Source: Fischerella sp. CENA71
GTDB lineage: Bacteria; Cyanobacteriota; Cyanobacteriia; Cyanobacteriales; Nostocaceae
Direction of reading: 5' to 3'
NCBI GenBank assembly: GCA_024239075.1
Contig: JANBVI010000020.1
Coordinates: forward strand, 62,001 to 126,000
DNA: 64,000 nt
Shown: in pieces, positions 42,878-53,435 of the stretch
How positions within the stretch are numbered: position 1 is the stretch's first letter
Layout: the number at the start of each line of letters is the position of its first letter
Notes under the pieces: model-generated
Told to the model about the DNA's origin: nothing
The model's input: the letters and a program-made list of their open reading frames with translations, nothing else
Database searches by the model: none
Translations under genes and position numbers: made by a program

Positions 42878-43543
42878 ATGAAACAAAAGGAGACAGGGAG
42901 ACAAGGAGACAAGGAGAAAAAGAGAAAAGAAGATCGAAAAAAATCCAACTCTTCATCTTCCAATCCTTCCATCTCTACTTCTGTCACTCCTCAATTAGAA
43001 GATTGGATGGAAATTGGTACGATTGTCGCACCTCAAGGTTTACACGGTGAAATGCGGGTGTATCCTGACTCGGATTTTCCGGAGCGGTTTGAGGTTCCGG
43101 GAAAGCGTTGGTTATTGCGTACAGGAGAAATGAAACCGCAGCCAGTAGAATTACTTTCGGGTCGTTATATTGAGGGTAAAAATATTTACGTAATTAAGCT
43201 GGCTGGTGTGGATGATCGCAATCAAGCTGAGGAATTGCGCGGTTGTAAGTTAATGGTTCCTGAAAGCGATCGCCCCCAGTTAGGAGAGGATGAATATCAT
43301 GTCCTTGATTTAATTGGCTTGCAAGTTTTTATGCAGGAGTCTGGCGAACTTGTTGGTACTGTGGTAGATGTGATTGCTGCTGGTAATGATTTATTAGAAG
43401 TCAAGTTACACCAACCATCGACTAGCAACAACCAACAAAAAACTGTTTTGATTCCTTTTGTAAAGGCGATCGCGCCAGTGGTAAATTTAGAAACTGGCAG
43501 GATTGAAATTACCCCACCAGTTGGTTTACTACAAATTAACTAA
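42878..43543 (+). CDS. rimM: Ribosome maturation factor RimM
   Basis: A 221-residue protein from ATG 42878. The RimM core starts at WMEIGTIVAPQGLHGEMRVYP and continues with the PRC-barrel part (YHVLDLIGLQVFMQESGELVG; VLIPFVKAIAPVV). RimM binds S19 and helps 30S assembly. The first 43 residues are a Lys/Arg/Ser-rich extension coded by GGAGACAAGGAG-type repeats, absent from RimM of most bacteria, so the true start may be the ATG at 43007 (178 residues). Neither start has a clear ribosome site. Confidence 0.92.
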   Translation: MKQKETGRQGDKEKKRKEDRKKSNSSSSNPSISTSVTPQLEDWMEIGTIVAPQGLHGEMRVYPDSDFPERFEVPGKRWLLRTGEMKPQPVELLSGRYIEGKNIYVIKLAGVDDRNQAEELRGCKLMVPESDRPQLGEDEYHVLDLIGLQVFMQESGELVGTVVDVIAAGNDLLEVKLHQPSTSNNQQKTVLIPFVKAIAPVVNLETGRIEITPPVGLLQIN

Positions 43544-43577
43544 TTAGAATTTTTACAGAAAAAGGCTGAATCCTTTG

Positions 43578-43693
43578 CCGGCGTTGCATAATTGCGGGAT
43601 GATTTTGGAATTTGCATAAAAAATAATCACCGTGTCATCGCATCTCCCCGTCTCCGTGTCAGCCTAAATCATCCCCTTATTCAGCAACGCCGG
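43578..43693. mobile_element. 116-bp MITE-like element inserted at the flavodoxin start
   Basis: The left end CCGGCGTTGC (43578-43587) and right end GCAACGCCGG (43684-43693) are exact complements, and a second matching block, GGGATGATTT and AAATCATCCC, lies further inside each end, giving imperfect terminal repeats of 28 bp. Between them is a CGTGTCATCGC / CCGTCTCCGTGTC low-complexity core. The right end abuts codon 6 or so of the flavodoxin gene. Similar ends are known to me from cyanobacterial insertion sequences, but I cannot assign a family. Confidence 0.8.
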
Positions 43694-44189
43694 TCTTTTT
43701 TATGGTACTCAAACTGGTAATACTGAATCTGTAGCTGAAATGATTCAGGATGAATTCGGTAACGATTTAGTAAATTTACACGATATTTCTCAAGCAGATG
43801 TCAGTGATTTTGACAAATATGACTATTTCATTATTGGTTGTTCAACTTGGAATATAGGTGAACTTCAGAGTGATTGGGATGGCTTTTTCCCTGAACTTGA
43901 CGAAATTGATTTTTCTAACAAGTTAGTTGCTTATTTTGGCACTGGGGATCAGATTGGCTATGCTGATAATTTTCAGGATGCAATTGGTATTCTAGAAGAA
44001 AAGATTTCAGAACTTGGTGGTAAAACAGTGGTTTATTGGCCAAAATCTGGCTATGATTTCAACGATTCTAAAGCATTAAGAAATGGTAAGTTTGTTGGGC
44101 TTGCAATTGACGAAGATAATCAATCTGAATTAACGGCAGAACGAGTAAAAACGTGGGTTAATCATTTACAGAAAGAATTCAAGCTATAA
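43692..44189 (+). pseudogene. isiB: Flavodoxin gene with start codon replaced by a MITE
   Basis: The frame reads GLFYGTQTGNTESVAEMIQ and continues to KEFKL, matching cyanobacterial flavodoxin (IsiB) from about residue 6 to the end, with the FMN phosphate loop TQTGNT, the ring-stacking blocks CSTWNIGELQSDW and FGTGDQIGYADNFQDA. Flavodoxin replaces ferredoxin in electron transfer under iron limitation. The normal start (MSKKIGLF type) is gone: upstream of GLF the frame reads IIPLFSNA, then a stop at 43665, with no ATG, GTG or TTG. The first ATG, at 43740, would remove the FMN loop. So the gene is probably dead unless ATC is used. Confidence 0.85.
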
Positions 44190-44585
44190 ATGCTTTTTTT
44201 GCCGACTGATTCCTCTCAAAGCACCAAATGCATATCTGTACCAAAGTTTAAATTTTAAGTAAGAAAATCAAAATTCAGTTATTTAAGACTTTAGAATATT
44301 ATTAAATACTGAATTCTGAGTTTTAGTTAGGTATCTTAGTTGAATTCAGAATCACTGACTCCCAAGACAGAATTGTCTGTCTGTGCTAATCAGTTGGAAG
44401 ATAGAGGAGACAAAAATATACTTTCGTTATTTTCACATTATCATCTGAGTAATAAAGCCAAAAAATTTTGATGATGAATACCTAATAACTAAATAATCTA
44501 GCAGTCAAATAAAGATTTGAAATACGCATTTTTTCACTAAGAAATCAAAAATTATAAGTCCTAATCTTACGCCTAATAGGTATGT
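44190..44585. other. Intergenic region, 396 bp
   Basis: AT-rich with no gene recognised. A short inverted pair AGACA..TGTCT lies at about 44374-44390. It must hold the promoter of the hydrolase gene at 44586. Confidence 0.4.
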
Positions 44586-45341
44586 ATGTCTGATTTATTT
44601 GATGTTCTTTGGTTAAATGTTAGCCCAAGTTTGAAGGGTTTAGACAAACCATTACTTCAATACTTATCTAAGCATATTTCGGTGGCGCGATGGGAATATT
44701 TGCAAACAAAAGATGAAGCTTGTTCCCTAGATACAGCAGTGGCGTTGCTGTATGATTTTTTAAAATCATATGATCGCCCGGTGCATTTGGCAGGTCATGG
44801 TATAAGTGGTGCGATCGCTTTATTATTTGCTCGTCAATATCCACAAAAAGTGCGATCGCTAGCATTATTAGCTGTAGCATCTCAACCGACAAATACTTGG
44901 CAAATGCACTATTACCAGCAACGCCTTTTCTTTCCTCTCAGCCATGAGCAAATATTAGTTAACAGCGTTCGGACTTTATTTGGTAATCAATCTCCCGCAA
45001 ATACCAAAAAGTTAATGACTGCGCTCACCAGAGATTTAGATGAATCCCCCACACCCCATTCTCTATTTCGATTGGTTCACTTACCCAAAGGTGGGGTTTC
45101 CATGCCAATGTTTGTATGTGGTAGCAAAAATGATCCAGTTGTTACTCCATCAGACTTACAAGACTGGCAAAGCTACTTGAAACCAGAAGATACTCTCTGG
45201 GAATGTGCTAAAGGGTATCATTTCTTTCACTACTTCTATCCTCAACAAGTAGGAAAGCAAATGTTGAGTTTTTGGCAACCCTTCACTCACAACGCAGAAC
45301 TAATTCCAAATTCCAAACTCAGTTTGTCTTGTGAAGGTTGA
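44586..45341 (+). CDS. Alpha/beta hydrolase
   Basis: A 251-residue protein. The nucleophile elbow is GHGISGAIALL (Ser in GxSxG form), the acid is the Asp in GSKNDPVVTP and the base is one of the His in AKGYHFFHYFYP. The cap region is short. Without a match to a known group I can only call it a serine hydrolase of the cytoplasm. It lies alone between two spacers; nothing nearby hints at a substrate. Confidence 0.85.
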   Translation: MSDLFDVLWLNVSPSLKGLDKPLLQYLSKHISVARWEYLQTKDEACSLDTAVALLYDFLKSYDRPVHLAGHGISGAIALLFARQYPQKVRSLALLAVASQPTNTWQMHYYQQRLFFPLSHEQILVNSVRTLFGNQSPANTKKLMTALTRDLDESPTPHSLFRLVHLPKGGVSMPMFVCGSKNDPVVTPSDLQDWQSYLKPEDTLWECAKGYHFFHYFYPQQVGKQMLSFWQPFTHNAELIPNSKLSLSCEG

Positions 45342-45379
45342 AGGGGAACACAGAGGACACCGAGACACGGGGACAGGGG

Positions 45380-45412
45380 GAATACAGATGAAATACTCTC
45401 CGCGTCACCGCG
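45380..45412 (-). repeat. Dispersed repeat, inverted copy of 17613-17645
   Basis: 33 bases that match the complement of 17613-17645 with one mismatch, in the GC-rich GACACGGGGACAGG tract between the hydrolase and gap1. Confidence 0.75.
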
Positions 45413-45519
45413 TCTTCCACTCTCCGCATCTCCCAGTTCCCCAGACTAAACCTTAAAAGATGCCAAGTAAATGGGCGATCGCCAAATCAGACTGTCAGGA
45501 TCGAAAAAGCAAACAGTAA

Positions 45520-46623
<1,104 letters not shown>

Positions 46624-46629
46624 GCAGGG

Positions 46630-46663
46630 ATAGGGAATTGATTATTTTCAATTCCCTATTTTG
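46630..46663 (+). terminator. Terminator after gap1
   Basis: ATAGGGAATTG pairs perfectly with CAATTCCCTAT over an 8-base loop, followed by TTTTG. It starts 6 bp after the gap1 stop. Confidence 0.8.
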
Positions 46664-47176
46664 TAGAAATGTAAATGTTTGTGCGATCGCACATCTGAAG
46701 AATCTTAAATCGTACAAATATAAATAATATTTTTAAGTGTATTAACAATCATTAAATTATATAAAATCTCTTGTGATTAAACTAAAATTTAGTCTAATTT
46801 CCAGTGCCAATACTGAAAAAAAGCTGAAGAATTTGTGATGTAAATACTCAGTTATACAAGTATTACAATAGCCAAAATTTGTTCAAATGTTGATGGTAAC
46901 TAGGATTGTAAATATCCCTTCATGACGAAAAATGCAAAATGATTTAAAAAAACTGCATACAATCACACAATCAATCTTGGCAAAACTTTCCTAGAATAGG
47001 GCTGGAGGGTATTGATTCAGGACTTTTGCGAAATTCTTTCGGTGTAATTGGTAATAAGTAATCAAAGGATATATTAATTTCTCATTACCAATTAGCCATT
47101 ACCATAAACTCAGCTATCAAGACCACTACAACCCAATCATATAAGTCCTGGAAAAACAAAATTCAAGAGGTAAACC
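46664..47176. promoter_or_regulatory. Long AT-rich leader of tal, 513 bp
   Basis: No gene is seen. A TAGAAT box at about 46992 could be a -10 element, but no good -35 precedes it. The tal ribosome site is AGAGGT at about 47165. Confidence 0.35.
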
Positions 47177-48181
47177 ATGTCAAAGAATTTACTAGAACAA
47201 TTGCGAGAAATGACCGTTGTGGTCGCAGATACTGGAGACATTCAAGCAATTGAAAAATTCAAGCCGCAAGATGCGACTACCAACCCTTCCTTGATTACAG
47301 CCGCAGCCCAAATGACGGAATATCAAGAAATAGTTGATCAAACTTTACTGCAAGCAAAAAAAGACCTTGGTTCTGGTGCATCTCAAGCTCAAGTAGTTTC
47401 TTTGGCATTTGACCGTTTAGCGGTGTCCTTTGGATTGAAGATTCTGCAAATTATCCCTGGTCGAGTGTCTACAGAAGTGGATGCGCGCCTATCCTACGAT
47501 ACAGAAGCTACTGTCACCAAAGCACGAGAGTTGATTGCTCAATACGAAGCAGCTGGAGTTTCTCGCCAACGTATTTTGATTAAAATTGCTTCCACTTGGG
47601 AAGGTATTCGTGCAGCTGAAATTTTGGAAAAAGAAGGAATTCACTGCAATCTCACCTTATTGTTTGGTGTTCATCAAGCGATCGCCTGTGCAGAAGCAGG
47701 TGTGACTCTGATTTCTCCTTTCGTCGGACGGATTCTCGACTGGTACAAAAAAGAAACCGGACGAGATAGTTACCCCTCAGCCGAAGATCCAGGCGTATTG
47801 TCTGTCACCACAATCTACAACTACTACAAAAAATTTGGTTATAAAACCGAAGTTATGGGAGCTAGCTTCCGTAACATTGGTGAAATTACTGAATTGGCAG
47901 GTTGTGATTTGCTGACCATTTCTCCGGCGCTATTAGGTGAATTGCAAGCCACCATTGGAGAATTACCTCGTAAACTTGATGCTACCAAAGCAGCAGGAAT
48001 GGCAATTGACAAGATTTCCATAGATAAAGCTGCTTTTGATAAGATGCACACTGCTGATCGTATGTCATCAGAAAAGCTAGATGAAGGTATCAAAGGTTTC
48101 ACAAAAGCATTAGAAACCTTAGAAAAACTTCTCGCAGAAAGACTGGCTAAACTGGAAACTGAGACTAAAATTCCTGTATAG
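47177..48181 (+). CDS. tal: Transaldolase
   Basis: A 334-residue TalA/TalB-type transaldolase of the pentose phosphate pathway. It has the opening [33 protein letters not shown], the Schiff-base lysine in [12 protein letters not shown] (about 135), and the end block [16 protein letters not shown]. It exchanges a dihydroxyacetone unit between sedoheptulose-7-P and glyceraldehyde-3-P. Gap1 lies next to it on the same strand, so two carbon-catabolism genes, useful at night or in heterocysts, are neighbours, though a terminator separates them. Confidence 0.97.
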   Translation: MSKNLLEQLREMTVVVADTGDIQAIEKFKPQDATTNPSLITAAAQMTEYQEIVDQTLLQAKKDLGSGASQAQVVSLAFDRLAVSFGLKILQIIPGRVSTEVDARLSYDTEATVTKARELIAQYEAAGVSRQRILIKIASTWEGIRAAEILEKEGIHCNLTLLFGVHQAIACAEAGVTLISPFVGRILDWYKKETGRDSYPSAEDPGVLSVTTIYNYYKKFGYKTEVMGASFRNIGEITELAGCDLLTISPALLGELQATIGELPRKLDATKAAGMAIDKISIDKAAFDKMHTADRMSSEKLDEGIKGFTKALETLEKLLAERLAKLETETKIPV

Positions 48182-48282
48182 AAGTCTCCGCCAAAGCAAC
48201 TTTACGGTGTTTGTAGGCAGTACTAAAGGACTCAATTAAGCACTAAACTACTTATCAGTTACCATAAATTCAGCATAATTTT

Positions 48283-48313
48283 AACCCGATTTCTTTTATG
48301 AAATCGGGTTTCT
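48283..48313 (+). terminator. Terminator after tal
   Basis: AACCCGATTTC pairs perfectly with GAAATCGGGTT over a 6-base loop and is followed by TTCTCATTG. It ends 29 bp before the anmK start. Confidence 0.8.
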
Positions 48314-48341
48314 CATTGTTATCAAGGTTCCACCTATATTT

Positions 48342-49490
48342 ATGACTCACGTCATCGGTTTAATCAGTGGCACATCTGTAGATGGTATAGATGCTGCTTT
48401 AGTAGATATTTCTGGTACAGGCTTTGATTTAGAAGTAGAATTGATAGCCGCAGCAACATATCCCTACCAAGATGATCTCAGAGAACGTATTTTGGCGATT
48501 TGTGCTGGTGAAGCCATCTCAATGGCAGAATTGGCAGAATTAGATGATGCGATCGCCATTGCTTTTGCTCAAGCCGCACAAAATATTCAGAGCATTCAGA
48601 GCGATCGCCAACCAGCTAGCTTAATTGGCTCTCACGGTCAAACAGTTTACCATCGACCCCCCCACAGTCAAAGTCTTGGTTATACTCTCCAACTTGGTCG
48701 CGGCGCTGTCATTGCTCAATTAACAAGCATCACAACTGTGAGTAACTTTCGTGTAGCAGATATTGCTGTTGGTGGTCAAGGTGCGCCGCTTGTACCACCT
48801 GTAGATGCGGCTTTATTTAGTCATCCCCAAGAAGCACGTTGTATCCAAAATATAGGGGGAATTGGTAACCTTACTTATCTACCTCCTCGACGAGACAACT
48901 GGTTAGAAAAAATTCGTGGTTGGGATACAGGCCCAGGAAATAGCCTACTAGATTTGGCAGTAAACTATTTAACAAATGGTACGAAAACCTATGATGAAAA
49001 TGGCTCTTGGGCTGCTAGTGGTACTCCTTGCCATGCCCTAGTAGAACATTGGATGCAACAAGAGTACTTTCATTTGCCACCACCAAAGTCAACAGGTCGA
49101 GAATTATTTGGTGTCGATTATCTGCAAGAATGTATAAAAGATGCAGAACCATACCAACTTAATTCAGCAGATTTACTAGCAACCCTCACAGAACTAACAG
49201 CTGCTTCCATTGTTCACAATTACCGCACTTTTTTGCCTGAAATGCCACAAAAAGTATTTTTATGCGGTGGCGGTAGTCGCAATCTCTATTTAAAAAATCG
49301 CTTACAGCAGCTTTTAGAAACAGTACCAGTTATGACTACAGATGAAGTGGGATTCAGTGCAGATTTTAAAGAAGCGATCGCCTTTGCTGTCTTAGCCTAC
49401 TGGCGACAACTAGACTTCCCCGGTAACTTACCAAGCGTCACCGGAGCAAGCCAACGAGTGCTGTTAGGAGAAATAAATTTTAGTCAATAG
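48342..49490 (+). CDS. anmK: Anhydro-N-acetylmuramic acid kinase
   Basis: A 382-residue ASKHA-fold kinase. It opens [17 protein letters not shown] (phosphate-1), has [10 protein letters not shown] in the middle, [19 protein letters not shown] (the substrate site) and [12 protein letters not shown] near the end. AnmK cleaves and phosphorylates 1,6-anhydroMurNAc from cell-wall turnover to MurNAc-6-P for recycling. The length is normal. It follows the tal terminator by under 30 bp, so its promoter may overlap that hairpin. Confidence 0.96.
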   Translation: MTHVIGLISGTSVDGIDAALVDISGTGFDLEVELIAAATYPYQDDLRERILAICAGEAISMAELAELDDAIAIAFAQAAQNIQSIQSDRQPASLIGSHGQTVYHRPPHSQSLGYTLQLGRGAVIAQLTSITTVSNFRVADIAVGGQGAPLVPPVDAALFSHPQEARCIQNIGGIGNLTYLPPRRDNWLEKIRGWDTGPGNSLLDLAVNYLTNGTKTYDENGSWAASGTPCHALVEHWMQQEYFHLPPPKSTGRELFGVDYLQECIKDAEPYQLNSADLLATLTELTAASIVHNYRTFLPEMPQKVFLCGGGSRNLYLKNRLQQLLETVPVMTTDEVGFSADFKEAIAFAVLAYWRQLDFPGNLPSVTGASQRVLLGEINFSQ

Positions 49491-49713
49491 TCTATTGGTC
49501 ATTTGTTACTATCTACTCTCCTCACACTCCCCGCGTCTTTAAAGAGTGCTAGTCTTAAGACCAACCGTATTGGGCTTTGTCTCTAATTCTTGCATCCAAA
49601 GTTAGTGAACTGAGTCAAAAGTGGGCAGACTAGGAATATAAAACAAAGTAAAGAATAATACTTTACCAATTTTTCATAGTTACCTACTTTTGAATATTGG
49701 AGTCAAATTTTGT

Positions 49714-51273
49714 ATGTCAGACCCCAACATTGGTCGTTTACTCAGCAACCGCTATGAGCTTAAAGAGTTAATTGGAAGCGGAGCAATGGGTCGGGTTTAT
49801 AGCGCTAATGACGTTCTGTTGGGGGGTGTACCTGTCGCTGTAAAGTTTCTGGCTTTGTCAGTTCAAAATAAAAAAATGCGATTGCAACAGCGCTTTGAAC
49901 GAGAAGCAAAAACTTGTGCTTTATTGGGACAAAAAAGTATTCATATTGTTCGGGTGATGGACTACGGCGTAGACGAGCATGATACTCCGTTCTACGTGAT
50001 GGAATATTTACAAGGTAAAAGTCTAAACCATGTAATTCATAAGCAAGATTCTTCTTTACCCAGATTCTTGAGCTTGGCACGTCAAATTAGTTTAGGGTTA
50101 CAGTGCGCTCATAATGGTATTCCTATTGATGGCAAAATCTACCCGATTATCCATCGTGATATTAAGCCCAGCAATATATTAGTCGTTCAAGACGCTAGTT
50201 TTGGAGAATTAGTTAAAATATTGGATTTTGGTATTGCTAAATTATTACAGGCAGATAGCAATAGTACAAACTACTATTTGGGAACACTAGCTTATTCTTC
50301 ACCTGAGCAAATGGAGGGTAAAAATCTAGACAACCGCTCTGATATTTATAGTTTGGGTATAATGATGTTTGAAATGCTCACAGGAAAAATGCCTTTATTC
50401 GCGCCAACGCATTCTTTTGGAGCATGGTACAAGGCACACCAAACCCAAGCACCACGGACTTTTGCTGAAGTTGCCCCTACATTAAAGTTACCAAAGCAAC
50501 TAGAAAATTTGGTAATTAGTTGTTTGGCTAAGTCACCAAGCGATCGCCCTCAAAATATCGGTGAAATTCTCAAAGTTTTAACATCTCTTGAACAGCTTGA
50601 TTTTACACCCACTCAAGAAAAAAGTACTAATTTACCTGCTATTGTCAATCATCAACCTGCAAAAGCTCCGGTTGATCACAAACTTGGTAATGATTCGTGT
50701 GTATCTTCATTAAATAGTGAAATTTCACAACAAGCTTTCTGGCCTAAAAACAAACCTATTGCTAATATTGTTTTTCCTCAGTCTATTTGTCTAAATGGAG
50801 AACTCAAACCTGCTTTGTGGGTAATGCTACCCCAAGCAGAAATTCACAAGCGTTTAGTCTGTACTCGTTATAACCAGTTTCTTTTCATCCCTTTCCCTCA
50901 TCCTATGCTGTTGTGGATTACTGTCCTCTATAACCACAAGCATGGTTCTAAATGGCTACCTTGTTACGTTGATCTCAAAACAAATGTCGCTCAAGAAACG
51001 ATTCGTTTCTTAGCACAAAATGGTTACTATCGTCTACTCTTATTTGCAATAGAACCACCAAATCATTGCGATAACATCATAATCTCGACTGTTGCTTCAG
51101 CTCAACGTCAAAGGCTCCAAGAGTGGCTAACAATGAGCCAATCATTAGCATCATCCAATGATCCCCAACTTAGTAAAAATTTACTTAAATTAGAGTACGA
51201 AAAGATTAAGCCCCAAATCTTAACAAAATTACAAGCTATTGATAAAGATTTAACCTTCGATCTGTCGGGCTAA
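49714..51273 (+). CDS. Serine/threonine protein kinase with unknown C-terminal domain
   Basis: A 519-residue protein. The kinase domain at about 1-290 is complete: LIGSGAMGRVYSANDV, Lys in VAVKFLAL, HRDIKPSNIL, LDFGIAKLL, GTLAYSSPEQ and NRSDIYSLGIMMFEML. After a low-complexity linker (to about 350) a 165-residue soluble domain follows (NGELKPALWVMLPQAEIHKR; KWLPCYVDLKTNVAQETIRF) that I do not recognise, with no membrane segment. ATG at 49714 is chosen (MSDPNIG); GGAG lies 12 bases before it. It differs in type from the other two kinases in the window. Confidence 0.92.
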   Translation: MSDPNIGRLLSNRYELKELIGSGAMGRVYSANDVLLGGVPVAVKFLALSVQNKKMRLQQRFEREAKTCALLGQKSIHIVRVMDYGVDEHDTPFYVMEYLQGKSLNHVIHKQDSSLPRFLSLARQISLGLQCAHNGIPIDGKIYPIIHRDIKPSNILVVQDASFGELVKILDFGIAKLLQADSNSTNYYLGTLAYSSPEQMEGKNLDNRSDIYSLGIMMFEMLTGKMPLFAPTHSFGAWYKAHQTQAPRTFAEVAPTLKLPKQLENLVISCLAKSPSDRPQNIGEILKVLTSLEQLDFTPTQEKSTNLPAIVNHQPAKAPVDHKLGNDSCVSSLNSEISQQAFWPKNKPIANIVFPQSICLNGELKPALWVMLPQAEIHKRLVCTRYNQFLFIPFPHPMLLWITVLYNHKHGSKWLPCYVDLKTNVAQETIRFLAQNGYYRLLLFAIEPPNHCDNIIISTVASAQRQRLQEWLTMSQSLASSNDPQLSKNLLKLEYEKIKPQILTKLQAIDKDLTFDLSG

Positions 51274-51885
51274 TCTGAACAGAAGGAAGAAACTGGAAAG
51301 ATTTGACTTGTATCTATCTAATTGCTGTATAAAACGAAATAATATTAATTATTGTTAAGGAAAATTGTTTAGGAGTTGCAAAATGCGCTTATAAGAAATA
51401 TAAATAATAAAGATATAAACTAAAAAAATTAAGTTGCTTAGGGACTGTATTGATGATCATCTATGTGCATGTAGTGTTTTAAGGCAGTCATGTACGTAGA
51501 AACTAAGAACATGTTTCTTAGGTGAGGGTTTTCACTACTACACAGACCCAGTTGACTTTTAATATCATTCAATTGGTGCTATCGCAAATTAAAAACTAAC
51601 AACGTGTGCTTATAAATGAGCATTTTGTTGTCATGTCGCGGATATATGTCACGCAAGATTAGTACAAAGTAAGCTAATAATTCTTTGTATGGTTTTTGTT
51701 TGTGAGCTTTTATTCTCGATATTTGGAGTTGAGCCGTTGAAAACTTTGATTTGACTACTAATCTTGTAGTTGTTACACTTTCTAAGTTAGTATTATTCAT
51801 CGAAGTTGACGCCCCGACATCCCCAGCTCTTTTCCCTTGGTGGAACCTAGCAAGAGAAGGAGGTCGCCTACCGCGACTCAGGTTT
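51274..51885. other. Intergenic region, 612 bp
   Basis: No convincing gene. A 73-codon open frame on the minus strand (51579-51800) has no ribosome site or recognisable features. CTAAGAA..TTCTTAG forms a hairpin at 51503-51521, and GTCGC..GCGAC at 51863-51877 forms another just after nblA, which may end that gene. Confidence 0.45.
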
Positions 51886-52086
51886 CTATGCTGCCCAACT
51901 AGAGCCTGAATCTAAACCCCACTGGTGTTTGAGCAATTCTTTATAAGTTGCCTCCCTTACAACCATTTGTTCGTAGAGCTTGACTAAAAAGTCTTTTGCT
52001 TGGTCATGGCTCATGTTTTGCACTTGAGTAGCAAAAGAGCGGATGCTAAATTGCTGTTCTAAAGTCAACTCAATAGGCTTATCCAT
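51886..52086 (-). CDS. nblA: Phycobilisome degradation protein NblA
   Basis: A 66-residue protein, MDKPIELTLEQQFSIRSFAT then QVQNMSHDQAKDFLVKLYEQ, ending in KHQWGLDSGSSWAA. It is the NblA of filamentous cyanobacteria almost word for word. NblA is a small helical dimer that binds phycobiliproteins and brings them to a Clp protease under nitrogen or sulfur starvation. AGGAG stands eight bases before the ATG. Its regulator gene nblS is 5.4 kb away in this window. I saw no exact GTA-N8-TAC NtcA site upstream. Confidence 0.98.
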   Translation of the reverse strand: MDKPIELTLEQQFSIRSFATQVQNMSHDQAKDFLVKLYEQMVVREATYKELLKHQWGLDSGSSWAA

Positions 52087-52689
52087 ACTTGGCTCCTGAA
52101 ATTAAGTACAAAGTTAAGTTAGGTCAATGACAGAGGCTCCGAAGAGTCAATTAAGCTAGTCTGCTATACCTTGCACTTGTTTGTCTATCTATATTAAGAA
52201 AGATAACAAGTGTTTGGCAGTTTGCCCATATTCTTTTATGGGTATTTTTTGACTAACCTAAATCTTTAATTTTCATCCTACTGATATAAACCTCAAGTCT
52301 ACCGAAGCTAATTCCGGTAAAAAGAAGGCTTTCCAGAAACGCTCTGGTGGACGAAATTCCCTTTTACTTTTGGTAATGGATAAATAAGGGGTGTAAAAGA
52401 GAATTATATTCGTCATATCCTATAAAGCGCAAGGTGTCAATTAACTAAATAATTAAAATTCAGCCTCTGTAGACTAAGTTTCTTCAGAGGTTAAATTTAT
52501 ATGTATCAAGTTGTAAATGAGAAAAATGCTCAGGTTGAACAAAATAATGAGTATATTTACCAAATAGGGGATTAGAGATCGGGGATCAAGGATTGGGGAC
52601 AAGGAGGAAAAGGAAGGAATTTTTCTCCCTATTTTTTTGTGTTTCCCTACTCTCCTTTGCCTAATCCCTAATGTCCTACTTATTCCCAA
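52087..52689. promoter_or_regulatory. nblA upstream region, 603 bp
   Basis: This is AT-rich and should hold the nblA promoter and the end of the phosphatase gene. At about 52566-52680 it contains a GGGGATCAAGGATTGGGGA / CTACTCTCCTTTGCCTAATCCC repeat tract of the intergenic type. No perfect NtcA palindrome was found and no gene was recognised. Confidence 0.4.
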
Positions 52690-53415
52690 TTATTCAAAAG
52701 AAACTATGACAACAGTGATGTTATCGTGTCCACCTTCTTTTTTGGCTGCTTCAACCAGAGCGATGGCAGTTTTTTCTACAAACAGACTTTCTTGAAGATA
52801 GGAAGCGATATTCTGATCAGCTAGTTCTTCTGTGAGTCCATCGCTGCATAATAGCAAGCGATCGCCACTTTTAACATCCAGTTGTTGCACATCTATCTGA
52901 TGTAAATCTTCACGCCCTAAACAGCGAGACAAGACGTGACGGAAAGGATGAACCCGCGCTTCTTCTGGTGTAATATCGCCTGTTTTGATGGCGCGTGCGA
53001 TCCAAGTGTGATCTTCGGTGATTTGCTGTAATTGTGCATCTCGGAAGCGATATAGTCTAGAGTCACCAACATGAGCAGACCAAGGGGGTTCTCCATTGCG
53101 GAAAATCACCACTACAGCCGTTGTTCCCATATCAGATCGTTCTGGGTGGTTCTGTTGATCTTGTAAGATAGCTTGATTCGCCTGCCAGAGAGCATCTTCT
53201 AACAACTGTGCTGAGGTTTTAGAACAATCCCAATGGTCAAGCAAATACTTTTTCACTTCTTGAGCAGCTATTTGACTTGCTTGTTCACCTCCTGCATGAC
53301 CACCCATGCCATCAGCAACTATAAAAAAGCGCCCTTCTGGGTCAATATAGTAAGCATCTTGATTATTAGAACGAATAAGTCCCGGATCACTAATACCGGT
53401 AAAACGAAGTTTCAT
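52690..53415 (-). CDS. PP2C-type protein phosphatase
   Basis: A 241-residue metal-dependent Ser/Thr phosphatase of the PPM/PP2C family. All main motifs are present: [17 protein letters not shown] (Asp/Asn for metal), [47 protein letters not shown] and [12 protein letters not shown]. The length matches small bacterial PP2C enzymes such as PphA, which in Synechocystis dephosphorylates PII. It is the second gene of a minus-strand pair, 20 bp after the ABC1-type kinase gene, so both are co-transcribed. Confidence 0.96.
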   Translation of the reverse strand: MKLRFTGISDPGLIRSNNQDAYYIDPEGRFFIVADGMGGHAGGEQASQIAAQEVKKYLLDHWDCSKTSAQLLEDALWQANQAILQDQQNHPERSDMGTTAVVVIFRNGEPPWSAHVGDSRLYRFRDAQLQQITEDHTWIARAIKTGDITPEEARVHPFRHVLSRCLGREDLHQIDVQQLDVKSGDRLLLCSDGLTEELADQNIASYLQESLFVEKTAIALVEAAKKEGGHDNITVVIVSFE

Positions 53416-53435
53416 ATATTTCTTTTCTGCAAAAA

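Noticed and set aside
42805-43050. 81-codon frame overlapping the rimM start
   Set aside because: Built from the GGAGACAAGG repeat and running into rimM in another frame.
51579-51800. 73-codon open frame on the minus strand downstream of nblA
   Set aside because: It has no ribosome site, no recognisable motif and unusual composition. It may be chance in an AT-rich spacer.
52087-52500. NtcA-binding site before nblA
   Set aside because: No GTA-N8-TAC palindrome was found in this stretch, although nitrogen control of nblA is well known.
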